Positions 23,859 through 34,631 of a stretch of DNA of 64,000 nt are shown piece after piece (position 1 is the stretch's first letter; every line of letters starts with the position of its first letter). Source of the DNA: Syncephalis fuscata (lineage: Eukaryota; Zoopagomycota; Zoopagomycetes; Zoopagales; Piptocephalidaceae); contig JAHLTZ010000016.1 in NCBI GenBank assembly GCA_025786725.1, positions 186,001 through 250,000 of the forward strand, written 5' to 3'. The notes below the pieces were generated by a model. That model did no database searches. It was not told the DNA's origin and saw only the letters and a list, made by a program, of their open reading frames with translations. The position numbers and the translations under genes were made by a program.

Positions 23859-25942
23859 ATGCAATGCACAGACAAAATTAGATTCAAGCCATTAAAACGT
23901 AATCAGTATTCTCGATTATTTGGTAAAGCATCTCGCTATATAAGCAAAGACAGCTCTTATGCAAGTTATAGTACAGCATCTGCGGATCAAAGCGATAGCG
24001 ATGATGAAACTTATGTTGACGCCGAGAATCGACAAACATCTTTGCAGCATCCTTCGGTGGACGAATTGCTTGCACACTTGACCCATTCACCAGCAACATT
24101 GCCGGCTCGACGACACTCTCTCGATACGACCGGATTTTCGCATGGTCAACCTTAGGAGCGGATACGCGAAATGAAATGACCAATAGCATCGAGTTGCCCG
24201 TTAATAATTACGGCCTGTATACAGTTACTAAAAAATTACACGACAATAGACAACACTCTGAACATACAGCTGATATTGGTAATAAAATTCCACATAAACA
24301 TATTGACAGTTTTTTTGTTGCCGATTGCGCATTCGATGGCGAAAGCAAGCCTTTGCAAGCCCAATCTTCGCCTAGTAGACGCAGAATGCCGTTAAAGCGC
24401 GATCGTACTCATACTACAATTTGTGATCGACGCTGGTTAAGAACAAAAGATCGTAATAAGGCTATTGAAAACAACAGCACGCATACTTTGCAAAACTCGC
24501 CTAAAGCTTTGCCAACTCGTGCACTACAAAAATCACCAAGACGCACAACGGTAAATCGCTCTCCTACGTTTTTACCCGGTGATCCCAAGCGCGTTGCAAG
24601 TATTCTAGCACGGGTTAATCGAAAAAATGAATTACATGGATTGCCAGCAACCAATATAGCTCAAGTTCCTGACAATTTGCAAAATTCTTATCTTTCACGA
24701 ATGCCTCATGTGCCTCGTATAGGGAATGATAGCATTTCTCGATATAAGCGCAATACAGCCAAGAAAAATAACAATATAAAAGCTTTTCAAGCCCAGCTTT
24801 CTCCCAAACAACATTTATTAGAAAGCGGCGACAGTTCAATAGCCAGTATTAAAGATAAAAATGCAAATACAGCTTTCGCATATAAATCTTCGCTTGCTGA
24901 TCGGGAAACTAGTGCTAATAGTAACTTAAACAAAAAATCAGCTTTACCTCGCGTACTTGAACAAATTGAAAGTTTACTTAGTCGAAATCGCTCGTCAGCA
25001 CATCGCCATAAAAAAAGTTTATCGTCGGATAATTCATCCTCGACAGCGCATTCTAACGTAGAAAATAACACAAGCACTGTTTCAAATGAGGCAGTTGTAA
25101 ATCATAACAACATACATATTAACAGTTTGCAGTCTCGACTTGTTGCTGTGCAGCAACAGTTGACTCAGCAGAATGAGGAATATAATGTACGTGTAGTTTT
25201 AGTATAAAAGTTCGTTATTAAACCACATATATTGCAGAGTCGACTTTTGTTATTTAAAAACAAACTACAACATTGGCAGGCACGATGCCAGATTTTGGAA
25301 AAGCATTATGACCAAGAGCAGGAAGCATGGCATAGTAAGTAACAGTTATTTATTGATGCAGTATTCTTTGTATTAATACAGAGAATTAAGAGCGGATGGA
25401 GTATCAAGATCAGCAGCATAGTCAAGAACTAGAACTGCTTAATAGGAAACACCAAAAAGAAATATTTCAACTAGCTGAACAAATCAAAAAACTAAGCCAT
25501 GATAATCAAGTATTTCGCCAATCATCATCAAGTGTTGACAATATTTTAAGTAAGTATCTATACGTACAAATGTAATGAAATACGCTGGTAACAGTGTAAT
25601 AATAGCATCACAAACCTCTATTAATTACTACACACATAATGAATCATCTGATTGTGTTGATCATCAGTTTTTCAAAGTAAGTAATGCCTATTTGAGCAAA
25701 CAAGCTAATTAGCGTTATTAATAATGTGCTAAAATATAGGATCAAATTACAATGATTCAGTCTGAAAGCATTTCATTTGATATAGAAACTAGTAAACTAT
25801 TTAATAACATGCAGGTAAAAAACAAATGCTATCGATTTAAAGCCATTCTAATACCGTTCCATTCTTAGAAACTATGTCAAAGCTGCTTAACAGTATAGAA
25901 GATGCCAAGCTATCACGACGACGTGCCAGTATTAATATTTAA
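23859..25942 (+). CDS. Ser-rich protein with C-terminal coiled coil, function unknown
   Basis: Unrecognised. The start (MQCTDKIRFKPLKRNQ) leads into a basic, Ser/Asn-rich, probably disordered region of about 420 residues. After about 25110 the sequence becomes a Gln/Glu/Lys-rich coiled coil (VAVQQQLTQQNEEYN; then NKLQHWQARCQILEKHY; then ELELLNRKHQKEIFQLAEQI). Five GT-AG introns follow in the C-terminal part. Two frame problems: near 24145-24165 the frame shifts as if a base were missing (a TAG at 24153-24155 would otherwise end the protein), and the last exon reads best as SKLLNSIEDAKLSRRRAS with stop at 25942, which needs a frame other than the one the upstream exon supplies. Architecture suggests a cytoskeletal or spindle-pole-type structural protein, but this is a guess. 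Confidence 0.5.
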
Positions 25943-26066
25943 ATTACTAAAACAATAAATTATGAATACTCAATTTACATATTTATCATTATTTTATTCA
26001 TTAAATACGCTTAGCTTGCTTCATTATACGACATCAGTACGTAGGTGTTTACAGTCTGCTAAAAAT
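25943..26066. other. Convergent intergenic gap
   Basis: Short spacer between the coiled-coil gene (+) and the first subtilase (-). No feature seen. Confidence 0.4.
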
Positions 26067-27247
26067 TTAAGCAGTTTCGCTGTAGATCAGCTTGTTTGGC
26101 GTGCCCTTGGTTGGATTGGAAATAACATTAGGGGTAGCGTTGCTGACAAGAGCACCGTAAAGGGCGTTGACGGTGGAGTATTTGCCGCTGGCTAGGTAAA
26201 GTGCGGCAACACCAGCAACGTGAGGAGAGGCCATAGAAGTGCCAGAGATGGTGTTTTTGGCACCATCATTACCCTTCCACAATGAGGTAATATCGACACC
26301 TGGAGCGTAGACCTTGACACAGTTTCCAAAGTTTGAGAAGTAGGCTTGCTTGTCAGTCTTATCGCTGGCAGCAACGGCGAATGCACTGGAGGCGCCAGAT
26401 GGAGAGCCTGCACAGGCATCGCCAGCATTGTTACCGGCAGCAACGATAAAGGCAATTCCAGCCTCAACAGCGGCATTTACGGCATCATCAATTACCTTGG
26501 ACTTGCCGCCGCCAAGCGACATGTTTACAACGGATTTGCCAGGACGAGCATTTTGAGCAACGTATTGAATACCGGCAAGTACGCCGGAAATGGTACCAGA
26601 ACCGCGGCCGTTAAGTACTTTGACACCGTAGATCTTGGCCTTTTTGGCAACACCATAGGTGGCCGAACCAACAGTGCCGGCAACATGAGTGCCGTGACCG
26701 TTCAAATCGGCATTAGCTTCGCCGGTGACGAAGCTCTTGATCAATTTGGCGCGGCCTTCAAAATCGGCATGGGATTCTTGGACACCGGTATCAACGATCC
26801 AGATGTCGACACCTTCACCAGCAGTGTCTGGATAGACAAATGGCTTGGTGAGATCGAGGACACGTTCAGAAACACGCGTCAGACCCCAGCTGGGTGGAGA
26901 GGCTTGGTCGGCTGCGATTTGCATAATGCCATCTTCTTCAATGTATTCGACACGTGAGTCCTTCTGTAGACTTTTAACTTCGTTTTCAGAAAGCTGGGTG
27001 GCGAAACCTTGGAATGATTTGGAGTTGTAGGTGTACTTGTATTTCTTTCCAACAAAGTTGTTGGTCTGGGCGATGAATCGTTTAGCATCATTTCCAGCGC
27101 GAAGCTTGACAATGTAGGTTCCTTTGACCTCAGACAAGAGAGAGTTGTCGCTGGCCTGGAATGCGTTATCTTCAAGAATGGCACCGTTAATGGGCGTTAC
27201 AGCCAAAAGAATGGCAGAGACAAGGATAGAGCAGATACAAATTTCAT
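26067..27247 (-). CDS. Secreted subtilisin-like serine protease (S8A, proteinase K type)
   Basis: Secreted endopeptidase. The ATG at 27245-27247 (MKFVSALSLS) gives a signal peptide. The body, open from 27206, has an I9-type inhibitor propeptide (GTYIVKL...; VEYIEEDGIMQ), then the catalytic triad motifs VDTGV (Asp), NGHGTHVAG (His) and SGTSMASPHVAG (Ser), and the oxyanion-hole Asn in AAGNNAG. It ends LIYSETA with no C-terminal extension. There are no introns. The signal peptide and body are one base out of frame near 27213, which a single missing base would explain; otherwise translation would have to start without a signal peptide. It is transcribed away from the second subtilase at 28218. 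Confidence 0.9.
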
Positions 27248-28217
27248 GATAAAAATGGTGTTAACTTAACAGTGGTGATAAACGAGTAAAAAATAGTTTG
27301 CCGTAAAGATTGTTCGTAAAATGAAGCGTAAAAGAACGTAAGCGTAAGTCAAGAATGGGTTGTTTGTTTGGTATAATTTGTGGCAGTTAGGCCAACAAAT
27401 ACGTGCTTTAAATAAGAAATTTGATTATCAATACAACTTGCTACTCTAATCAATTCTTTACAATGTTAACATTCAAAGCTTCGAAGTGTTGATACACATG
27501 TGCCACATGTACTACACTCCCATATTTTCTTATTGAGCACCGGCTAAATTATTGATAGACAAAAAGCCGCTATTCACGCCAGGCGGCGTGAAACCAAGCT
27601 GCAAAAGCAGTACACCAAGTAAATTTGGCCTATTATGTATTATTGCCAGAATCATTATCACACTAATGCACGTGCAATGTAATAATCAGGTGATGAAACG
27701 TGACCTATTGTTTTTACCCATTGTTGTCGACCGTCTAACAACAAGAAATTAGGAGATACCAACTCATTTAGGCAAAAAAATGAATCCGTTTTTATTGCCA
27801 TATATAATTAAAGTATACAGACACTCGTCAGCCATTGGTGTATTCAAATACCAGCCAGCACTAAAATAAAATTTATTATTTCATTTATCAACATATAAGT
27901 GCTTGAACGTATTTTGTGTTAATCATTTGAATTATACAATCGCTACACTTAATTAATAGGCAATTTCGTCATAGCAACATCTCATATTTTATCACGCAAT
28001 TGTTCTCGCCTTTCGTGATGTCACAAATTTGGATCACGCGGATATTGTTGTAACAAAGACGGCTTTTTATGGTCACGACATGCATCATGCAGACTGCGTC
28101 AGCTGCCAATCTCATTTATTAACAAATTACTATTCATAATAAAGCATTCATAGTTCATTAACTCCTATTTGTATTTGACTTTGTATATTTGATTTTATTC
28201 TACTTGCGCTAACGATA
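27248..28217. promoter_or_regulatory. Shared divergent promoter of the two subtilases
   Basis: A 970-bp region between head-to-head protease genes. It contains a perfect GC-rich inverted repeat, TTCACGCC-AGGC-GGCGTGAA, at 27573-27592 in otherwise AT-rich DNA, a good candidate for binding a dimeric regulator. No coding exon was recognised; the frame at 27552-27752 spans the palindrome but resembles nothing. Confidence 0.45.
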
Positions 28218-29903
28218 ATGAAATTCAACGCTATTTTGATATGCCATTTAATGAGATTATGGCTCTGTGTAACTATTGCGGGAACACTTGGAATTGCGAG
28301 TGGACTGGCGTTCGTTGGACGTCATCAAGTTGAATTGGGCAATGCTAAGGCCCAAAGCAATTCCGCTCCATTAGTAGGAAAGCCTATTCCCAACTACTAT
28401 ATCGTCCATTTGAAACCAGGTGCACGAGTAGATGAATGTTAGTACATACGTGATATATAGGACTTTTTGCTAATTTGCTATTTAGTCGATGATACTTTGG
28501 AAGAGGCAATGGTACAGGCTAATACCGAAAAAAGTACTCGAAACGAACCATCAAACTCGCTGCTACATCGTTACAGTCAACCAAATGGGTTTCAAGGTTA
28601 TGCGGGCCGTTTCAATTCTGCCATGATACGTCGACTTCAGGACTCTGGCCAGATTGAAAGTATTGAGCAGGACACCATCATACATATGGCTGATCAGCAA
28701 ATGGCACCATTAGCCAATTGGGGTCTCGCACGAATATCGCATCACGCCAAATGGCAGTCAAATGAGTCATTTAACTATCCAGCCTCTGCTGGTAATGATG
28801 TAGATGTGTGGGTACTGGACACAGGTGTTAATGAGCAGTTGCCCGACTTTGAGGGAAGAGCTCATATGAAAGTTAGCTTTATACCGGGCGAACCGGCCAA
28901 TGACACCAATGGACATGGTAAGTGTTGTAAATTAATTAGCTTTATTTTGCGTATTTAATGGTATATAGGTACACATGTTGCCGGTATTGTAGCAAGTAAG
29001 ACGTATGGTGTTGCTAAAAGGGCCAATGTTTATGGCATTAAGGTTTTGAATAGTTATGGTGACGGCCGTATGTCTTATCTTCTGTCAGGGATAGAATATG
29101 CCACAAAACACGCGCGTCGCAATCACACCATCATCAATCTTTCGCTAAGCGGAGGAAAGTCCGAGGCATTAGACAAAACAGTGAAGGCAGCCTACGATGC
29201 CGGTATACCAGTCATTGTCGCGGCGGGCAATGACGAAGTTGATGCATGTGACGGATCACCGTCTGGCACACCAACTGCCTTTACCGTTGGCGCGGCAGAT
29301 AACACGGACTTGATAGCCGAGTTTTCCAATTATGGCGCTTGCGTCCGGTTATTTGCACCTGGCGTCAATATCGCCTCTTGGTGGATTGGAACAACGCCCA
29401 CTACACGTGTCATTAGTGGTACGTCTATGGCTGCGCCCCATGTAGCTGGCGCAGCGGCAATTCTTTTAGGAATAGCCAAAACTAGTAACCCGGAGATAAT
29501 ATACCAGCAATTGCTGGACTGGGCAACCGTAGATACAGTCCAAAGGCAGCCGGATGACAGCACATCTCCAAGCCGACTGCTCTACATACCGTCCGTCATT
29601 AGCAATATTTCTGTCGTCGTACCCGACACCCCGACAATAGCCAGCACTTTTTCAATTCCAAACGTAACAATTACCACCTCTAGCTCACTACCAACCACCA
29701 CAAATACAGCCAATTTATCGGCAACAGTGTTAAGCACAACAGCAAGCATTAGATCATCATCTACATCGATTCCAGAGCCCGCTCCTTCCAACATTGTGAA
29801 TAATGCAAGCAGTGCTTCTACCGCAGCGCTTCAAATCCAGCCAACATGTCATACGCTTTTGCCAAGTAGTTTATTATTAAGTTTATTTTTTGTATTAATT
29901 TAA
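28218..29903 (+). CDS. Subtilisin-like protease with GPI-anchor-type C-terminus
   Basis: S8A protease paralogous to the gene at 26067. Exons are 28218-28437, 28486-28917 and 28969-29903. Exon 1 carries a signal peptide (hydrophobic core LWLCVTIAGTLGIASGLAF). The I9 propeptide includes NYYIVHLKPG and IESIEQD. Triad motifs are VLDTGV, NGHGTHVAG and SGTSMAAPHVAG, with AAGND at the oxyanion position. The second intron falls inside the catalytic-His motif. After the protease domain, about 110 residues are Ser/Thr-rich, likely an O-glycosylated stalk, followed by a polar stretch and a hydrophobic C-terminus ending LLSLFFVLI. This is the usual layout of a GPI-attachment signal, so the enzyme is probably held at the cell surface or wall. 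Frames are intact. Confidence 0.88.
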
Positions 29904-30147
29904 CAATATACATTATAATCAGTATAATCAATAGTATTTAATGTCAATAAAGCAACAATATTTATGTATTTAAAAACACAGCAGCTATTGATAGCACATA
30001 ATATAATATGTATATTTATTTGTGTAAAAGTTCAGCAACAATAAATGAGAAATTATACTAAAATTTTTTATTAATTGGTTTACTTTAATGTTGTTAAGAA
30101 ACTAGAAATATTTGACAATGAATACTATACTACTACATAATAAACTT
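29904..30147. other. Convergent intergenic gap
   Basis: AT-rich spacer between the 3' ends of the GPI-type subtilase (+) and the RhoGEF (-). Nothing recognised. Confidence 0.4.
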
Positions 30148-33100
30148 TTAAGGTTTTTTGCAAAATGAATCTTCCGACGTATACGTCGAAACTCGGCGCT
30201 CACGTAGTTCTACCACTGCAGTACGCACCGATTCCCATGTACCTCGTATAAACCGCTCAATCGAATTTTGTGACCGTAATGATGATGATCTAGTGGATTT
30301 AGAGCTAGTGCTGTCGGATCTATGTAACTCTGCCCAGGTAGTTTCCTGTCTTTTCACTCTTTCCACCTTTGTGTGCTGATTCTCACATATATTCAGTGTG
30401 GTTCGCTTGTTTTGCACTGGCTCACTTGCAAAACTAGTGGCACTCGTCTCGCTAGTAACACTGGTAGAATAGCTCGTGTCAATACTTGACGGTGTAATAT
30501 CGATCGATTCTATTGTTGTGTTACGATTGGACCATCCGTCACGAGAAGCTACCGAGCCGACCGCACGTATTAGACGGCTTGATGCGATACGGGACAAATA
30601 ATGAGCCTGCAACCGCCTATTTGGTCCATGGCTAGCTACAAGGTCACGGCGGCTATGTCGTGGCAAATTCGATATATTTGCAAATCGCACTATGGGCTGG
30701 GCAACCAGCTTTAACGATCTCAAACTATTTAACCATGTGCTGTTGTATGACATTTGCCGGTGGAAATAGTATGCGGTATTGCATAACAGCTGCTGTCCTT
30801 GCGTCACTATTAATAGTTATCTGTGTAAATTTCTACTATGCCTAGTTTTATGTAAAAACGTTACCTCTTTCGATGAATAACAATCGCATTGCGTGATGAT
30901 CATAAGAACGTCGAGACGTAGATGAAATTTGGTGATAAATATTATTGGCTGTTAGCATAGTAAAGTTTTCCTGAGCATCTTTACTAGCTATGTCGGTATT
31001 TATACGACTCCTTAATAAAAGACTAATCTCAAGTTAAATGTTTATTATCTATGAGCATAATAAGCAACATACCGAAAACGCTCGTTTCTGCATGGTTGTA
31101 TCACACCTATAACGGGAGTGATGGTCTGCATGTATTGTAGCTCATCTGTGGCATCAGTCAGAGCATCGATATAAAACAATTTCGTGTCACTCTAAAGATT
31201 TAATTAACAGTCATGCTATTGAAATGATCGGTAATTTTACCTTATATATGGCCTGCTCATAAGCATCTTGAGTGTCGTAGATGTTAACGTAAACTTGCAA
31301 ATTATTATTGTACGACTGCACATAAGTTTTACATCTATTGACTAAAGTCATGGCCAGGTCAGCTATTAGGCATTAATCAGCTAGTTTACTAACCATTCAT
31401 TTTCATCGAGGCTAGATTATCGTAAAACAAACTTCTAAATTTTAGACCATCCGACTCTTTATGTAACGAATACTGGCGAACAGTTCGTTCATTCCAGTAC
31501 CCGTTACAGTCTTGTTTGCTACCATTGTACTGAAGATAAAATCCTGTCATATTACCTAAAACAAGTCATAAATAAATTCTGATAGGTCATTTGAAAGCAT
31601 CAACCTACTTTGATATTCAACGCTTGTAAAGGATAAATCTAAAACAGACGTCCATGTAAGAAATCGAAGGCCCGATGATACTCGTTCTGCAAGCAGCACG
31701 GTATCACAGAACAAAAACAAAGTAACTGCACGTGTAGCCGTAAACGTAGCGGGTTCAATTTCACTAAGCTCCAACTGAGCCAAGAGTGTACGGGAAGCGC
31801 TGAGCAATTGTTCCTATTCGAACTATTATAAACATGTATAAAATTAATATTGTTATCGACAGACTTACTGGACATCCTTGCACAGTTGTGCGAATATTGT
31901 TTAATTGTGTTAGACGAACTTTGTCTTGATATCCGCGCAGTGATCCAATTTTATCAACAAGAGCAAGCGCTTGTACCAATAGCGGGTGATCGGCGTGCTT
32001 GATGTGCGTGTAACGAAGCAGATCTGGCAATCGAGTATATTGTTAATTTTGTAACTACTTAAGGTGTATAACCACTTACTTGTAATAATCAGTGCATATC
32101 TTGGAATACGTTGTACTGGTTGCACTAGTAAATCAGCAATGGATAGTCGATCACAACTTTTTAAATCTTGAGCTCGCTAAGCAACATATTAACTACTGTG
32201 TTTAGTCAATTAAGTCTATAATTTACCTTTAATTGTGTTTTGTATAGGCGATTAGTCTCTTGAAATTTACGAAGTGATTGTACTGCAGTGTTATAATTGT
32301 GCAAATATGACGGATAAACTGTAGATGATCTTTCAACCTATGATTTAAATTATTAGCAATTGCCTAATTGTTTCTTTTGTATTTTTACATGATATGAGAT
32401 TACTGCTACTGCACTGCCTGGATCTTGATCAGTAATTGCTTGCTCAAGCGCTTCGATAAACACTTTAGTGGTTTCTGCAACCGCGGATATGTTATAAAAG
32501 ATAGAGTTTACATAGTAGCGATCGCTGTCTCGTTGTAAGCCCGCCAGAAGCATCGAGCGTATCTTTTAAAAGTATTAGCATTTAAAAAAAAGCTATTTGA
32601 TCCACTTACTTCAACTAAAGCATCAAGCTTACGCAAATAGCTCTTTTCCGTTTCTAGCAACTCTTTAATAATTTCTTCTTTGCGTTCTTTTCTCTATTAT
32701 TGTAATTAATGCTAGTTTATCGACACTAAAATAAACTACTACTTACATTCTCAATCGTTTGTGAGGATGGCGCAAAACTTGAGGCTTCCTCTTCAATATA
32801 GGCAAGAAATGCTGGCGTGACTAGTGGCTCGCCACAAATGTCTAAAAAACTTTCTGCAGCCTGTATTCTTTCTAATCCATTGCCCATTGGATGTGTAAGA
32901 ATAACATCAATGTTTACAGATTGCTTAAACTGCAACAATAATTGCAAGTATTTAACATTTAAACAACAAAAATAATCAGCTGCTTACTATTTTTCCTTCC
33001 AAATTTTTAAGAGCTGGTATAATGCGTGGATCTTCCACAAGTTGAAGGTTCATGGCCGCTTGGACCGCTTCAAATTGCTGAATTAAACCAATATAATTAC

Positions 33101-34012
33101 ATAATATGTTTTTTTCCGAATCCGTAGCACTTTGCATTGCTTGGTTCAGTTCTGCGTGTACCTGCTCTTTGTAAACAGATAAAGCGCGATATAATTTACT
33201 GAAATTGGCGTAGGGCGAGTTACTAGACAGATCATCGGCAACAACGCCAAGTCTTCCGTCAGTTTCTTTCAGGGGTATACGAACCAGCATAAATTTCTAA
33301 ATTAAGTAATCATAAATTATTATGCAATTTGGACTGCATATTTCTTACCAAAACTGTGCGAATAAACACTATATACTCTTGACTGCTTTCACTTTCTTTT
33401 ATTATTGAAACGCACCCCCAGCCAAGGGTCGATATTTCACCAATGTAATTCTGATGATCTATTATTGCAGTAATGGTAAGAACAGTTTTGTAATTGTTTC
33501 GGTAACCGTTACCTTTGGGCACTAGCCTAGTTTTCCAAAACAATTTGGTATAGATGGATTCGTTAGTGTTTTCATTAATGGCTAGTGTCGGAGCTCCGAT
33601 TAATAAAGAACTTCGGCGGGCAGGGACTGAAGCGACGCTAGGAACTAAACCATTTTCAACTGTGAGTTGGAATTCCAGCGGTGTTACCGAGTCAATTAGC
33701 TTGCTTCTTAGCTTTGGTGTATTTGAGGTGGCCTCAGTAAGCTGAATACTGCTATCAGTGGCTAAATTAAATTGATATCCCATTTCAAGAAGATTTTGAA
33801 ATATCAACTAAACAAATAAATTAATAGGCAAATTATCATTTTTACTTTAATACACGCACACTATATTGCTCATCTTCATGTTTTGCGCGTTCTCCAGCAC
33901 GCTGGCGTCTTTGCAGCTTTTTTGATGCATGTGTTGGACTGCCTATAACAGATAAGGTTTCTGCATGGCCTAGTCCCATGGTACGATCAAGGGCACTAGT
34001 AGGCGCAAACAT
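30148..34012 (-). CDS. Rho guanine-nucleotide exchange factor (DH-PH)
   Basis: Activator of a Rho-family GTPase. From ATG 34010-34012 (MFAPTSALDRTMG) the first exons encode a region of about 350 residues I cannot classify. The DH domain starts near 32690 (KEEIIKELLETEKSYLRKL) and contains the diagnostic DLLVQPVQRIPRYALIIT at about 32090-32140, then LLRYTHIKHADHPLL. The PH domain follows (about 31800-30700: TVLLAERVSS, KTYVQSYNNNLQVYVNIYD, ending near STWLNSLRS). A basic Ser/Thr-rich tail of about 170 residues ends at 30148. I read about a dozen small exons with GT-AG introns. Exon joins in 31000-30780 are provisional. It probably acts in polarity or wall signalling, a role that would connect with the exocyst, but that is inference. 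Confidence 0.78.
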
Positions 34013-34631
34013 TACTGGCAGTCTTTGCAGCTAATGTTTTTATGAAATTGTAGAATTTAAACAAAATACAGTGATCTCTTTATAGTTTTTTAAAAGAAAT
34101 ACACCAAATAAAAAGGTTCATCAATCTATTTATATAAAATATCCTGCACAATTTGAGAAATGTCGATTGAAGCTAGTTCATACACCGTCTTGACGTGGTC
34201 TCATGCGTCAATAATTGTGTAATTTTAAATTGGCAACTAAGAAGCTAGTAAGGTATTGGATGGCAAAACAACCTCAGACAGTAAGGCCAAGTACTGCATG
34301 CTTTTTTATTAAAGATCGACGCGCCAACATTGGTTGACGACAGCTTTACAGACTATTTACACGTTTGCTACGCTACCAGGGCGTGTATTGTTTACATCAG
34401 CTGTACAAGGTGGTAGCGACATTGATGCCGGTGCTTAATTAAAAACGGTTTGCCAAGCTTTTTTTACTAATGAATGTGAAAATGGTAAAGAAAATACCAG
34501 GAAGCCTGGTAGACATGTATGGCAGCAAGCATCGCGTTGCATGTATTTAATTGTATCGTTCCTGTCTCTTATGCTTCGCATTCCAACCCCTTTCTTACTA
34601 TTTTTTTGCAACATTCTGTTTATCTATATTC
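34013..34631. promoter_or_regulatory. Divergent intergenic region, RhoGEF / P450
   Basis: Holds the 5' regions of both genes. A frame at 34519-34716 overlaps the P450 start on another frame and is not supported. No specific site recognised. Confidence 0.35.

Noticed and set aside
26346-26957. 203-residue open frame antisense to the subtilase
   Set aside because: Wholly inside the opposite-strand protease exon; a shadow of its codon pattern.
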